This document shows, in pieces, positions 27,339 through 34,679 of a DNA stretch of 64,000 bases. The notes under the pieces were generated by a model that searched no databases, was not told where the DNA came from, and saw only the letters and a program-made list of their open reading frames with translations. The number at the start of each line of letters is the position of its first letter. Position 1 is the stretch's first letter. Source of the DNA: Vagococcus fessus (GTDB lineage: Bacteria; Bacillota; Bacilli; Lactobacillales; Vagococcaceae). Made by a program: the position numbers and the translations under genes. The stretch covers positions 1-64,000 of the forward strand of contig NZ_NGJY01000003.1 of the NCBI RefSeq assembly GCF_003987565.1. The letters are read 5' to 3'.

Positions 27339-28145
27339 ATGATACCGAAACTAATAGTAGTTGATTTAGATGGTACAACATTGAATTCAAATGGTGTTAT
27401 ATCTGAAGAAAACAAATTGAGTTTGAGAAAAGCAGCTGAACAAGGTATAGAAATAGCGATTGCAACTGGCCGCACATTTGAATCGGCTCGAGATTTTATG
27501 AATGAAATAGGAATAAATGGTCATGTAGTGACGTTAAATGGGAGTGGTGTACGCCATATTGAGGCGAATAAACCTCTTTATCTTAGCTACATTGAGCCAG
27601 AAGTTGTTTCTCATATGATGTCTGTAGATGGTGTTAATCGAGTTAACAGTTATTTTAATACAGGTGAAAAATCTTATGTTATCGTTCGTGAGCGTGAGAT
27701 TTACGATTCATTTCCATTTAATCCAGCACTTCATGAAATTAACTCACTAGATGATTTAGGTTCGGATATTTCAAACCTTTCAAAATTATTGTTTTCAACA
27801 AGTGATAGTGAGTTGTTAGAAGAAATAAATCAAGGATTAAAAAAGCTGGCATTGGAAGTTGTTTATCCAGATAAGTGGTGTTTAGAAGTGACCGCTGAGG
27901 GTGTCAGTAAGGCTTCGGCTTTAGCTATACTAGCTGATGAATTAGGAATCACACAACAAGAAATTGCCGCTATAGGTGACAGTGAAAATGACTTAGAGAT
28001 GATTCGATATGCAGGCGTGGGTATTGCAATGGAAAATGCGATGCCATCTGTTAAAGAAGCTGCTAAGTATATTACGACTCATCATAATGAAGACGGCGTA
28101 GCTTATGCTGTAACTAAATTGTTAGAAGGAGAATGGCCCATGTAA
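27339..28145 (+). CDS. Cof-type HAD-IIB phosphatase
   Basis: 268 residues. Motif I VVDLDGTTLNS at 7-17, motif II ATGRT, motif III/IV region KASALAILADELGI and AIGDSENDLEMIRYAGVGIAMENA. It is the last gene of the second PTS transcript, 38 bp after bgaC, and probably dephosphorylates a sugar-phosphate intermediate or a dead-end product of this pathway; the substrate is unknown. It resembles the paralogue at 4654. Its stop codon lies in the loop of the terminator. Confidence 0.87.
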   Translation: MIPKLIVVDLDGTTLNSNGVISEENKLSLRKAAEQGIEIAIATGRTFESARDFMNEIGINGHVVTLNGSGVRHIEANKPLYLSYIEPEVVSHMMSVDGVNRVNSYFNTGEKSYVIVREREIYDSFPFNPALHEINSLDDLGSDISNLSKLLFSTSDSELLEEINQGLKKLALEVVYPDKWCLEVTAEGVSKASALAILADELGITQQEIAAIGDSENDLEMIRYAGVGIAMENAMPSVKEAAKYITTHHNEDGVAYAVTKLLEGEWPM

Positions 28146-28162
28146 ACGGCCATTCTTTTTTT
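28131..28162 (+). terminator. Terminator overlapping the end of the HAD gene
   Basis: AGAATGGCC (28131-28139) and GGCCATTCT (28148-28156) form a perfect 9-bp stem, followed by T to 28162. The TAA stop (28143-28145) is in the loop. Confidence 0.92.
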
Positions 28163-28180
28163 GATATAAAGAAGCAAGGG

Positions 28181-28209
28181 TTTTCATGTTATTTCTTATA
28201 TGGTATACT
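28181..28209 (+). promoter_or_regulatory. Promoter of the IclR gene
   Basis: TTTTCA (28181-28186), 17-bp spacer ending in TGG, TATACT (28204-28209): a sigma-70 type promoter with an extended -10. Confidence 0.75.
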
Positions 28210-28212
28210 TAG

Positions 28213-28227
28213 TTTCTGATAAAGAAA
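28213..28227 (+). promoter_or_regulatory. Probable IclR (KdgR-like) operator, autoregulatory
   Basis: TTTCTG-ATA-AAGAAA, four bases after the -10 box. The same 15-mer with one change (TTTCTT-ATA-AAGAAA) lies behind the kduI promoter, and the flanks match too (ACTTAG before both). The repeat at exactly these two promoters points to the IclR protein encoded next to it. Confidence 0.75.
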
Positions 28228-28239
28228 GGGAGTGGTGGT

Positions 28240-29010
28240 TTGGACGTTTCAAAAAAACCATACGGTACAGTGTTAATTAGAGCCGCTAAAATTATGGATT
28301 ATTTATCAAATTCATCTGAAAGTAAATGTTTAAAAGATATTGCAGAACAAACAGATATGACAACTTCAACAACATTGAAAATATTAGATACCCTTGTTTT
28401 AATCGGGTACGTGACACGTGATAATACAACAAAAGAATATACATTAGGACCTTCTCTAGTCAAGTATGCTAATAAATACATAAATGATTCGGTATTGGTT
28501 AAGGCAGCAACGCCTTATTTAGAGGAGTTACATGATTCAGTGGATGAAACGATTCATTTGGGAATTTACAGTGGTGATGAGGTGATGTACTTAACCAAGT
28601 TAGAGCCAAAGAAACAGTCTATTTATATGACATCAAAAGTTGGGAGTACTCGGCCGCTATATAGCTCAGCTATGGGAAAAGCGATTTTATCTGAGTTGCC
28701 AGAAGAAGAGGTTATATCTTATTTAGATAGGACCGACCTAGCGCCTTATACGCCTAATACCATTACAAATTCATTGGCACTTTTAGAAGAACTAAAGGTT
28801 GTTAAGAAAAGAAGTGTGGCATTTGATGATGAAGAAATGGAAAAAGATTGCTTCTGTATTGGGACTAGTATTGAATTAGGCGATAACATGTACGGCGCTT
28901 TTAGTGTCAGTATGCCTAAATTTAGAATTAATGAAGAAGTAATTGATTCATTAACTAAACAAATAAATGAAACTAAAAGAAAAATAGAGCTAAAAATTCA
29001 GGAGGGATAA
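28240..29010 (+). CDS. IclR-family regulator (KdgR-like)
   Basis: 256 residues. N-terminal winged helix (GTVLIRAAKIMDYLSNSSESKCLKDIAEQTDMTTSTTLKILDTLVLIGYV, from residue 9) and a C-terminal IclR effector domain (DETIHLGIYSGDEVMYLTKLEPKK, SRPLYSSAMGKAILSELP-like segment, and DDEEMEKDCFCIGTSIE). The start is TTG 28240, with AAGGGAG (28226-28232) 7 nt upstream; no ATG or GTG fits. IclR proteins of the KdgR branch repress uronate catabolism and are released by 2-keto-3-deoxygluconate or a related keto sugar. The adjacent kduI-kduD and the shared palindromes support this. It ends 1 bp before the next gene. Confidence 0.92.
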   Translation: MDVSKKPYGTVLIRAAKIMDYLSNSSESKCLKDIAEQTDMTTSTTLKILDTLVLIGYVTRDNTTKEYTLGPSLVKYANKYINDSVLVKAATPYLEELHDSVDETIHLGIYSGDEVMYLTKLEPKKQSIYMTSKVGSTRPLYSSAMGKAILSELPEEEVISYLDRTDLAPYTPNTITNSLALLEELKVVKKRSVAFDDEEMEKDCFCIGTSIELGDNMYGAFSVSMPKFRINEEVIDSLTKQINETKRKIELKIQEG

Positions 29011-29011
29011 T

Positions 29012-29803
29012 ATGTCAATTAAGATTTCGATTTTGAATAAAGATGGAGAAGTTAAACGTGAGCATAGTGCTGAAGAGTCAGTTTTTTTAGGGTTTAAAGA
29101 AGAGTATCAGGAAGGCGATATTATTAAGGTGGATTTATCTACTGAAGATAATTATCTAATGGTAGATTTAGATGGTACTCTTAATGAGAGTTTTATTTAT
29201 GTTCCGGGAAAAACATGGGAATATAAAGTCATTACTGAAACATACCGTACGGCTTATCACCCAAATATGTTCAAAGGGGAACGTCATTATTTGGCAGTTC
29301 GTTACGCTAAGGATTATGAAGTGTCACAATATCGTAACTTAGCATTAAATCCGCACGATCAAAAAGACGATAGTGGGGCGTATCCACATGCTTCAGCGAA
29401 TGTTGAAACCCGTAATGAAACAACATTTTTTGCTAGAAATGCAATTGATGGTATCTTAGCGAATGAGTATCATGGTCGTTACCCATATCAATCATGGGGT
29501 ATTAACCAAGATCCGAATGCGTGTCTTAGAATTGATTTTGGTCGAAAAGTAACGATTGATCGTTTAGGCTTTATTTTACGAGGAGATTACCCTCATGATA
29601 GTTATTGGACAGAAGGTACTGTGACATTTTCTGATGGTGAAAAACGTGTATACTCTTTTGAAAAATTAATGGAAGAGCAAGCTTTTGATTTAGAAGGACC
29701 TAAAGAAATTGAATGGTTAGAATTTGATCAATTGATCAAACATGAGGACGAGTCACCATTCCCAGCGCTAACTCAATTATTTGTTTATGGTCGTAATAGT
29801 TAA
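29012..29803 (+). CDS. Conserved hypothetical protein, possibly with a galactose-binding-like fold
   Basis: 263 residues, no signal peptide or membrane helix, acidic. I do not recognise a named family with certainty. The C-terminal half (about 130-250) has features of a discoidin/F5-8C-like beta sandwich: ARNAIDGILANEYHGRYPYQSWGINQDPNACLRIDFGRKVTIDRLGFILRG, with the pattern of an Asp-Gly calcium loop followed by LRIDFG and a buried strand. The N-terminal half is also beta-rich and carries a GKTWEYKV segment. It begins 1 bp after the IclR stop, so it is cotranscribed with the regulator and may be a sugar-binding partner or modulator of it. It could also be a nonenzymatic carbohydrate-binding protein; function is unknown. 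Confidence 0.75.
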   Translation: MSIKISILNKDGEVKREHSAEESVFLGFKEEYQEGDIIKVDLSTEDNYLMVDLDGTLNESFIYVPGKTWEYKVITETYRTAYHPNMFKGERHYLAVRYAKDYEVSQYRNLALNPHDQKDDSGAYPHASANVETRNETTFFARNAIDGILANEYHGRYPYQSWGINQDPNACLRIDFGRKVTIDRLGFILRGDYPHDSYWTEGTVTFSDGEKRVYSFEKLMEEQAFDLEGPKEIEWLEFDQLIKHEDESPFPALTQLFVYGRNS

Positions 29804-29814
29804 TTTAAGATAAG

Positions 29815-29842
29815 AAGCGAGAGATAACTCTCGCTTTTTTTT
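29815..29842 (+). terminator. Terminator after the IclR unit
   Basis: AAGCGAGAG (29815-29823), tetraloop ATAA, CTCTCGCTT (29828-29836), then T to 29842. Confidence 0.93.
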
Positions 29843-29849
29843 GATAACA

Positions 29850-29865
29850 ATTAAAGCGTTATCAT
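29850..29865 (+). promoter_or_regulatory. cre (CcpA site) upstream of the kduI promoter
   Basis: ATTAAAGCGTTATCAT matches the cre consensus at 15 of 16 positions. The site is also part of a longer inverted repeat, TGATAAC (29842-29848) and GTTATCA (29858-29864). It lies about 70 bp before the expected transcription start, which is further upstream than for simple repression. Confidence 0.7.
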
Positions 29866-29891
29866 ATTTAGAAATTTATTGAGTATAAGGC

Positions 29892-29920
29892 TTGAAAAAA
29901 AGTATAAGAGGCGTTATACT
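29892..29920 (+). promoter_or_regulatory. Promoter of the kduI operon
   Basis: TTGAAA (29892-29897), 17-bp spacer, TATACT (29915-29920). The leader to the kduI ATG is about 100 nt and contains both operators. Confidence 0.88.
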
Positions 29921-29929
29921 ATGGTTGTA

Positions 29930-29944
29930 TTTCTTTTTAGGAAA
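29930..29944 (+). promoter_or_regulatory. IclR operator 1 at kduI (imperfect)
   Basis: TTTCTT-TTT-AGGAAA, a 15-bp palindrome with one mismatch, centred about 10 bp after the predicted transcription start and 21 bp (two helical turns) from operator 2. Confidence 0.6.
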
Positions 29945-29950
29945 ACTTAG

Positions 29951-29965
29951 TTTCTTATAAAGAAA
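29951..29965 (+). promoter_or_regulatory. IclR operator 2 at kduI (perfect)
   Basis: TTTCTT-ATA-AAGAAA, a perfect 6-3-6 palindrome. It differs by one base from the site at the IclR gene's own promoter (28213-28227) and shares its left flank. Confidence 0.75.
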
Positions 29966-30028
29966 TTAAGTGGAGCGTCTTAGATGCTTGGATAACCTTT
30001 TAATAAAATGTGAAGGAGACGATTTATT

Positions 30029-30865
30029 ATGAAAATGGAAACAAAATATGCACACAGTCCAGAGGATATTAGACATTACTCAACAGAACAATTAAGAGAT
30101 GAGTTTTTAATTGAGTCTTTATTTGTACCAGGTGAAATTATGTTAACGTATACACACAATGATCGCATGATCTTTGGTGGTGTAACGCCAACAACAGAAG
30201 CTTTAGAAATTGTACTAACTAAAGAATTAGGTGTTGATTACTTCTTAGAGCGTCGTGAATTAGGTGTTATCAATATTGGTGGGCCGGGTAGTATTGTGAT
30301 CGATGGTGAAGAGTCATCAATGAAAAAACAAGATGGTTATTATATCGGAAAAGAAACAAAACAAGTACTATTCAAATCTGATGATCAAGCTAACCCAGCT
30401 AAATTCTATTGTGTATCAGTACCAGCTCACAAAATTTACCCAACGGTTAAAATTAGTATCGATGATATTAAACCAATGGAAACTGGCGAACAAAAAACAT
30501 TGAATGAAAGAAAAATTTATCAATACATTCATCCAAATATTTGCGAAAGCTGCCAATTACAAATGGGATACACAGTTTTAGCAGAAGGATCAGCATGGAA
30601 TACTATGCCGTGTCATACACATGAGCGTCGCATGGAAACATACTTATACTTCGATATGGATCCGGATACTCGCGTTTTCCACTTCATGGGTAAACCAGAC
30701 GAAACAAAACATTTAGTAATGGCAAATGAACAAGCGACTATTTCACCTAGCTGGTCAATCCATACAGGTGTTGCGACTGCTGATTATACATTCATTTGGG
30801 CGATGTGTGGCGAGAATATCACATATACTGACATGGATATGGTTGCAATGGATCAATTAAAATAA
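30029..30865 (+). CDS. kduI: 5-dehydro-4-deoxy-D-glucuronate isomerase
   Basis: Converts 5-keto-4-deoxyuronate, the product of unsaturated glucuronyl hydrolase, to 3-deoxy-D-glycero-2,5-hexodiulosonate. 278 residues, the exact usual size. Cupin-type metal site PCHTHERRMETYLYF at about 191-205 (two His and a Glu), plus SIHTG for the last His. N-terminal landmark FLIESLFVPGEIMLTYTHNDRM. Gene preceded by AAGGAG, and 28 bp before kduD. It heads the operon controlled by the palindromic operators. Cytoplasmic. Confidence 0.95.
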   Translation: MKMETKYAHSPEDIRHYSTEQLRDEFLIESLFVPGEIMLTYTHNDRMIFGGVTPTTEALEIVLTKELGVDYFLERRELGVINIGGPGSIVIDGEESSMKKQDGYYIGKETKQVLFKSDDQANPAKFYCVSVPAHKIYPTVKISIDDIKPMETGEQKTLNERKIYQYIHPNICESCQLQMGYTVLAEGSAWNTMPCHTHERRMETYLYFDMDPDTRVFHFMGKPDETKHLVMANEQATISPSWSIHTGVATADYTFIWAMCGENITYTDMDMVAMDQLK

Positions 30866-30893
30866 AAAACGAACTTAAAAAGGGGAACTTAAA

Positions 30894-31685
30894 ATGACAG
30901 AATTTAACATGGATTCATTTAACTTAAATGGAAAAATTGCATTAGTAACAGGAGCTGTATACGGAATCGGTTTTGGTATCGCAGAAGCATTAGCAAAAGG
31001 CGGAGCTAAAATTGTTTTCAATAGCATCAATCAAGAATCAGTAGATCAAGGTTTAGCAGCTTACAAAGAAGCAGGAATCGAAGCTTACGGTTATGTATGT
31101 GACGTAACAGATGAAGCAGGCGTTCAAGAGATGGTTAAAAAAATCGAAGCAGAAGTTGGCGTGATTGATATCTTAGTTAACAATGCTGGAATCATCAAAC
31201 GTATTCCAATGCTTGAAATGTCAGCTGAAGACTACCGTCAAGTTATTGATGTTAACTTAACAGGTCAATTCATTATGGCTAAAGCTGTATTACCATCAAT
31301 GATTGAAAAAGGTCATGGTAAAATCATTAATATTTGTTCAATGATGAGTGAATTAGGACGCGAAACAGTAAGTGCTTACGCATCTGCTAAAGGCGGATTA
31401 AAAATGTTAACTAAAAACATTTGTGCTGAGTTTGGTGAGCATAACATCCAATGTAACGGAATTGGACCTGGTTATATCGAAACACCACAAACTGCACCAT
31501 TACGTGTAGAAGGACATCCATTTAACAACTTTATTATTGATAAAACACCAGCAGCTCGTTGGGGTAAAGTAGAAGATTTACAAGGCCCTGCAGTGTTCTT
31601 AGCATCTGATGCTTCTAACTTTGTTAATGGTCATATCTTATATGTTGATGGTGGTATCTTAGCTTCTATTGGGAAACAACCATAA
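30894..31685 (+). CDS. kduD: 2-deoxy-D-gluconate 3-dehydrogenase / 2,5-diketo-3-deoxygluconate reductase
   Basis: NAD(P)H-dependent short-chain dehydrogenase that reduces the KduI product to 2-keto-3-deoxygluconate. 263 residues. Coenzyme motif TGAVYGIGFGIAEAL at 19-33, NNAGI, and the catalytic Ser-Tyr-Lys with YASAKGG (Tyr and Lys four apart), then GPGYIETP. Position directly after kduI decides between KduD and other SDRs. A hairpin follows (31745-31775), after which the transporter gene begins. Confidence 0.93.
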   Translation: MTEFNMDSFNLNGKIALVTGAVYGIGFGIAEALAKGGAKIVFNSINQESVDQGLAAYKEAGIEAYGYVCDVTDEAGVQEMVKKIEAEVGVIDILVNNAGIIKRIPMLEMSAEDYRQVIDVNLTGQFIMAKAVLPSMIEKGHGKIINICSMMSELGRETVSAYASAKGGLKMLTKNICAEFGEHNIQCNGIGPGYIETPQTAPLRVEGHPFNNFIIDKTPAARWGKVEDLQGPAVFLASDASNFVNGHILYVDGGILASIGKQP

Positions 31686-31744
31686 AAACGTGTCCCAAAG
31701 CTAAATAGAATGTAACATACTAGGAAATTAGTAGATATATTGAG

Positions 31745-31775
31745 AAGCAGCGCTGATTTCACAGTCGCTGCTTTT
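31745..31775 (+). terminator. Hairpin after kduD
   Basis: AAGCAGCGCTG (31745-31755) pairs with CAGTCGCTGCTT (31762-31773), one bulged T, then TTTTCTT. Probably a partial terminator, because no clear promoter is seen before the transporter gene. Confidence 0.7.
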
Positions 31776-31811
31776 CTTATTTTAAATTAAATAGAAAGAG
31801 GGATGATAGTG

Positions 31812-33008
31812 ATGCTCAAGAACTCTTTTTATGACGAGTTGAGTGAAACGAATAAGTATATTATTAAATGTTGTTTCTTTATCTTTTTTGTAAATGGTCT
31901 TTACGCAATGGTATTTGGCTCGATATTGCCATTACTAAGTGAAGCTTATCAATTAAATGACACGGTAAGTGGGATGTTGATTTCAAGTCATCAAGCAGGA
32001 AACTTAATTGCAGGTTTTCTTGCAGGAATTCTACCAGTATATCTCGGTCGTAAAAATTCTATTTTATTTTTAAGTAGTTTTGTTGTGATAGGATTTCTAT
32101 TGATTATGGTAACGGGGCAACCGTGGCTGTTACTCGTAGCATTCTTCTTTACGGGGATAAGTCGTGGAAGTATTTCAAACTTTAACAATAAAACAGTAAA
32201 TGACGTCTCAAATAGTAGTCCAGCTGCTTTAAACTTTTTACACAGTCTATTCGCAGTAGGGGCACTTTTATCACCATTTTTAGTCATTATTACAACCAAA
32301 TTATTCGGTTCTAATGGTTGGCGTGTGACGAGTGCAATTATCATTGTTTTAATTTTAATTTCTCAATATATGTTTTCTAAAATGCCAATATCTTCAGAAG
32401 ATGTGGCGCAGAAAAACGAGAAAGAAAAAGGAAGTTATGCATTCTTTTCCGAAAAACATTTCTGGACAACTGTTGTTATCTTATTTTTCTACCTGTGTGC
32501 AGAAGCTGCTATCACAGGTTGGTTAGTAAAATATTTTGTTGATACAGCTATTATGACAGTCTCACAAGCTCAGCTGTTATCTTCAGTCTTGTGGCTAGCT
32601 ATTTTAGTAGGGCGTCTAGCTTGTACATTCTATGGAAGTCGTTTTGCTAAGAGTAAGTTGTTATTGGCGATAAGTATTGGCACAAGTGTTTTTTATATCT
32701 TGTTATTACAAGCTACTAATTTTTATGTCATCATGTTGATTATTTTTGGATTAGGGGCTTCAATGGGTGGAATATACCCAACAGCCATGACTATTGCAGG
32801 AAGCTCTATTAAAAAATATCCAATGGCGATGGGGTGGCTTTTAATTTTAGGTGGTATTGGTGGGATTACAATGCCGATTATTACAGGTGTTTTATCAACT
32901 AATTTTGGTATATTAGCCGGTATGTCTGCTATTATTGTGGCAATAATCGTGATGCTACTCGGTGTTGTTAGTTATGTTGTATTAGATAAAAAAGTTAAAA
33001 AAATTTAA
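31812..33008 (+). CDS. Major facilitator superfamily transporter
   Basis: 398 residues with about 12 hydrophobic helices. Helix 1 FIFFVNGLYAMVFGSILPLLSEAY and the loop AGILPVYLGRKNSILF (motif A-like between helices 2 and 3) fit an MFS sugar symporter. Its place between kduD and the KDPG aldolase suggests uptake of a uronate, 2-keto-3-deoxygluconate or another hexuronide product, but the substrate cannot be read from sequence. The frame is open from ATG 31803, which immediately follows AGAGGG; ATG 31812 has the right 9-nt spacing. Confidence 0.88.
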   Translation: MLKNSFYDELSETNKYIIKCCFFIFFVNGLYAMVFGSILPLLSEAYQLNDTVSGMLISSHQAGNLIAGFLAGILPVYLGRKNSILFLSSFVVIGFLLIMVTGQPWLLLVAFFFTGISRGSISNFNNKTVNDVSNSSPAALNFLHSLFAVGALLSPFLVIITTKLFGSNGWRVTSAIIIVLILISQYMFSKMPISSEDVAQKNEKEKGSYAFFSEKHFWTTVVILFFYLCAEAAITGWLVKYFVDTAIMTVSQAQLLSSVLWLAILVGRLACTFYGSRFAKSKLLLAISIGTSVFYILLLQATNFYVIMLIIFGLGASMGGIYPTAMTIAGSSIKKYPMAMGWLLILGGIGGITMPIITGVLSTNFGILAGMSAIIVAIIVMLLGVVSYVVLDKKVKKI

Positions 33009-33027
33009 ATTAAATGGAGTGGTTAAA

Positions 33028-33675
33028 ATGACAAAAAAAAGTAGAATTTTAGATCAATTAGCAAGCAATTATTTATTCGCAGTAGTACGTGGTAAAAATA
33101 TAACAGATGGTGTTAAAATCTCAGAAGCATGTTGTGAGGGCGGTTTAAAAAATATTGAAGTAACGTATACGACACCACAAGCAGGCGAGGTTATTAGACA
33201 GGTAACAGAATCAATGACCGATAAAGAGGTTGTCATCGGAGCAGGAACTGTTTTAGATGATATTACAGCGCGTGACGCTATCTTATCAGGAGCTAAATTT
33301 GTTGTAAGCCCTCATTTTGATGCTAAAATTTCAAAAGTATGTAACCGTTACGCGGTTCCTTATTTACCAGGTTGTGGTTCAGTAACTGAAATTATTCAAG
33401 CGATGGAAAATGGGAGTGATGTTGTTAAATTATTCCCAGGTGGCTTATTGGGTGCAAGTTATATTAAGGATGTTCACGGACCAATTCCAGATGTTGAGAT
33501 GATGCCTTCAGGTGGTGTTAGTATCGATAACTTGGATCAATGGATTGGAAATGGTGCTTGGGGTGTTGGTGTTGGAAGTGCCTTAACTCGTAATGTTGCA
33601 ACAGATGGTTATGAAAGTGTTACTGTTGAAGCGAAAAAATTCGTAGATAAAGTATCAGCGATTAAGGAAGCTTAG
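33028..33675 (+). CDS. kdgA: 2-keto-3-deoxy-6-phosphogluconate aldolase
   Basis: Splits KDPG to pyruvate and glyceraldehyde-3-phosphate, the last step of uronate breakdown. 215 residues. Class I aldolase landmarks: FAVVRGKN near the start, IEVTYTTPQAGEVI (catalytic Glu), VIGAGTVLDDITARDAI, and DVVKLFPGGLLG with the Schiff-base Lys. The frame is open from GTG 33019, but that codon lies in the ribosome binding site TGGAGTGG; ATG 33028 is the start. Eda is the equivalent symbol. Confidence 0.94.
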   Translation: MTKKSRILDQLASNYLFAVVRGKNITDGVKISEACCEGGLKNIEVTYTTPQAGEVIRQVTESMTDKEVVIGAGTVLDDITARDAILSGAKFVVSPHFDAKISKVCNRYAVPYLPGCGSVTEIIQAMENGSDVVKLFPGGLLGASYIKDVHGPIPDVEMMPSGGVSIDNLDQWIGNGAWGVGVGSALTRNVATDGYESVTVEAKKFVDKVSAIKEA

Positions 33676-33705
33676 GCTAGAAAACTTTAAATAAGGGAGC
33701 AATGA

Positions 33706-34647
33706 ATGATGGCAGATGTAATCTTAGTAGGCGAACCAATGGTACTTTTTTATGCGAATGAAACAGGCTCACTTGCCGAAGTTAACAATTTTTCCAAAGG
33801 TTTAGCAGGAGCGGAAGTAAATGTTGGAATAGGATTGTCACGTTTAGGTCATGATGTCAACTACATGACTAAATTAAGTAAAGATGATTTAGGAACCTAT
33901 ATTCATGACTGTTTGAAAAAAGAAAAATTAGATTCAGACTATATTACCTATGAAGAAGATGCAAAAGTAGGATTGATGTTTAAAACAAAAGTGACCGAGG
34001 GTGATCCTGAAACTTTATATTATCGTAAAGGAAGCGCGGCTTCTACTTTATCACCAGCAGATGTTGATAAAATTGATTTTAAAGAAGTTAAATTATTACA
34101 TATGACAGGTATTCCTGCTGCCTTGAGTCAAAGTAGTCGTGAGGCATGTTTTTCTTTAATGAAAGCGGCACGTGAAGCGGGCTGTTATGTAACATTTGAT
34201 CCAAATTTACGTCCAGCTCTTTGGGAAAGCCAAGAGGTTATGGTAGATACATTAAATGAGCTCGCACGTTATGCTAATTTAGTACTACCAGGTGTTTCTG
34301 AGGGAGAACTATTAACAGGTAAATCAACTGTTGAAGAGATAGCAGATTTTTATATTGAAAATGGTGCTGAAACGGTTGTGATTAAAGATGGTGGAAAAGG
34401 AGCTTATGTAAAAGAAGCGAGACAAGAAATAGTCTTAGTTCCTGGGTTTAAAGTAGATAAAATTATCGATACTGTAGGAGCTGGAGATGGCTTTGCTGTT
34501 GGTATTATTGATGGTTATTTATCTGACTTTTCTATCACGGAAGCTGTTAAAAATGCTAATGGAATTGGAGCAATTCAAATCCAACATGTTAGCGATAACG
34601 AAGGATTACCTACAAGAGTAGAGCTAGAAAAATTTGTGAACCAATAA
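33706..34647 (+). CDS. kdgK: 2-keto-3-deoxygluconate kinase (PfkB family)
   Basis: Phosphorylates 2-keto-3-deoxygluconate to KDPG for the aldolase encoded just upstream. 313 residues. PfkB landmarks: FSKGLAGAEVNVGIGLSRLGHDVNYMTKL near 27-57, DPNLRPALWES, and the C-terminal signature DTVGAGDGFAVGIIDGYLSD with the catalytic Asp. Start ATG 33706 or ATG 33709; AGGGAG (33694-33699) is 6 or 9 nt away. It ends the island at a shared bidirectional terminator. Confidence 0.93.
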   Translation: MMADVILVGEPMVLFYANETGSLAEVNNFSKGLAGAEVNVGIGLSRLGHDVNYMTKLSKDDLGTYIHDCLKKEKLDSDYITYEEDAKVGLMFKTKVTEGDPETLYYRKGSAASTLSPADVDKIDFKEVKLLHMTGIPAALSQSSREACFSLMKAAREAGCYVTFDPNLRPALWESQEVMVDTLNELARYANLVLPGVSEGELLTGKSTVEEIADFYIENGAETVVIKDGGKGAYVKEARQEIVLVPGFKVDKIIDTVGAGDGFAVGIIDGYLSDFSITEAVKNANGIGAIQIQHVSDNEGLPTRVELEKFVNQ

Positions 34648-34679
34648 AAAAAGCGCCTAATCGGCGCTTTTTTTATTGG
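34641..34679. terminator. Bidirectional terminator between kdgK and telA
   Basis: A perfect 17-bp palindrome, CCAATAAAAAAAGCGCC (34641-34657) and GGCGCTTTTTTTATTGG (34663-34679), loop TAATC. The T-tracts on both strands fit the convergent kdgK and telA genes. It includes the telA stop codon. Confidence 0.93.
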
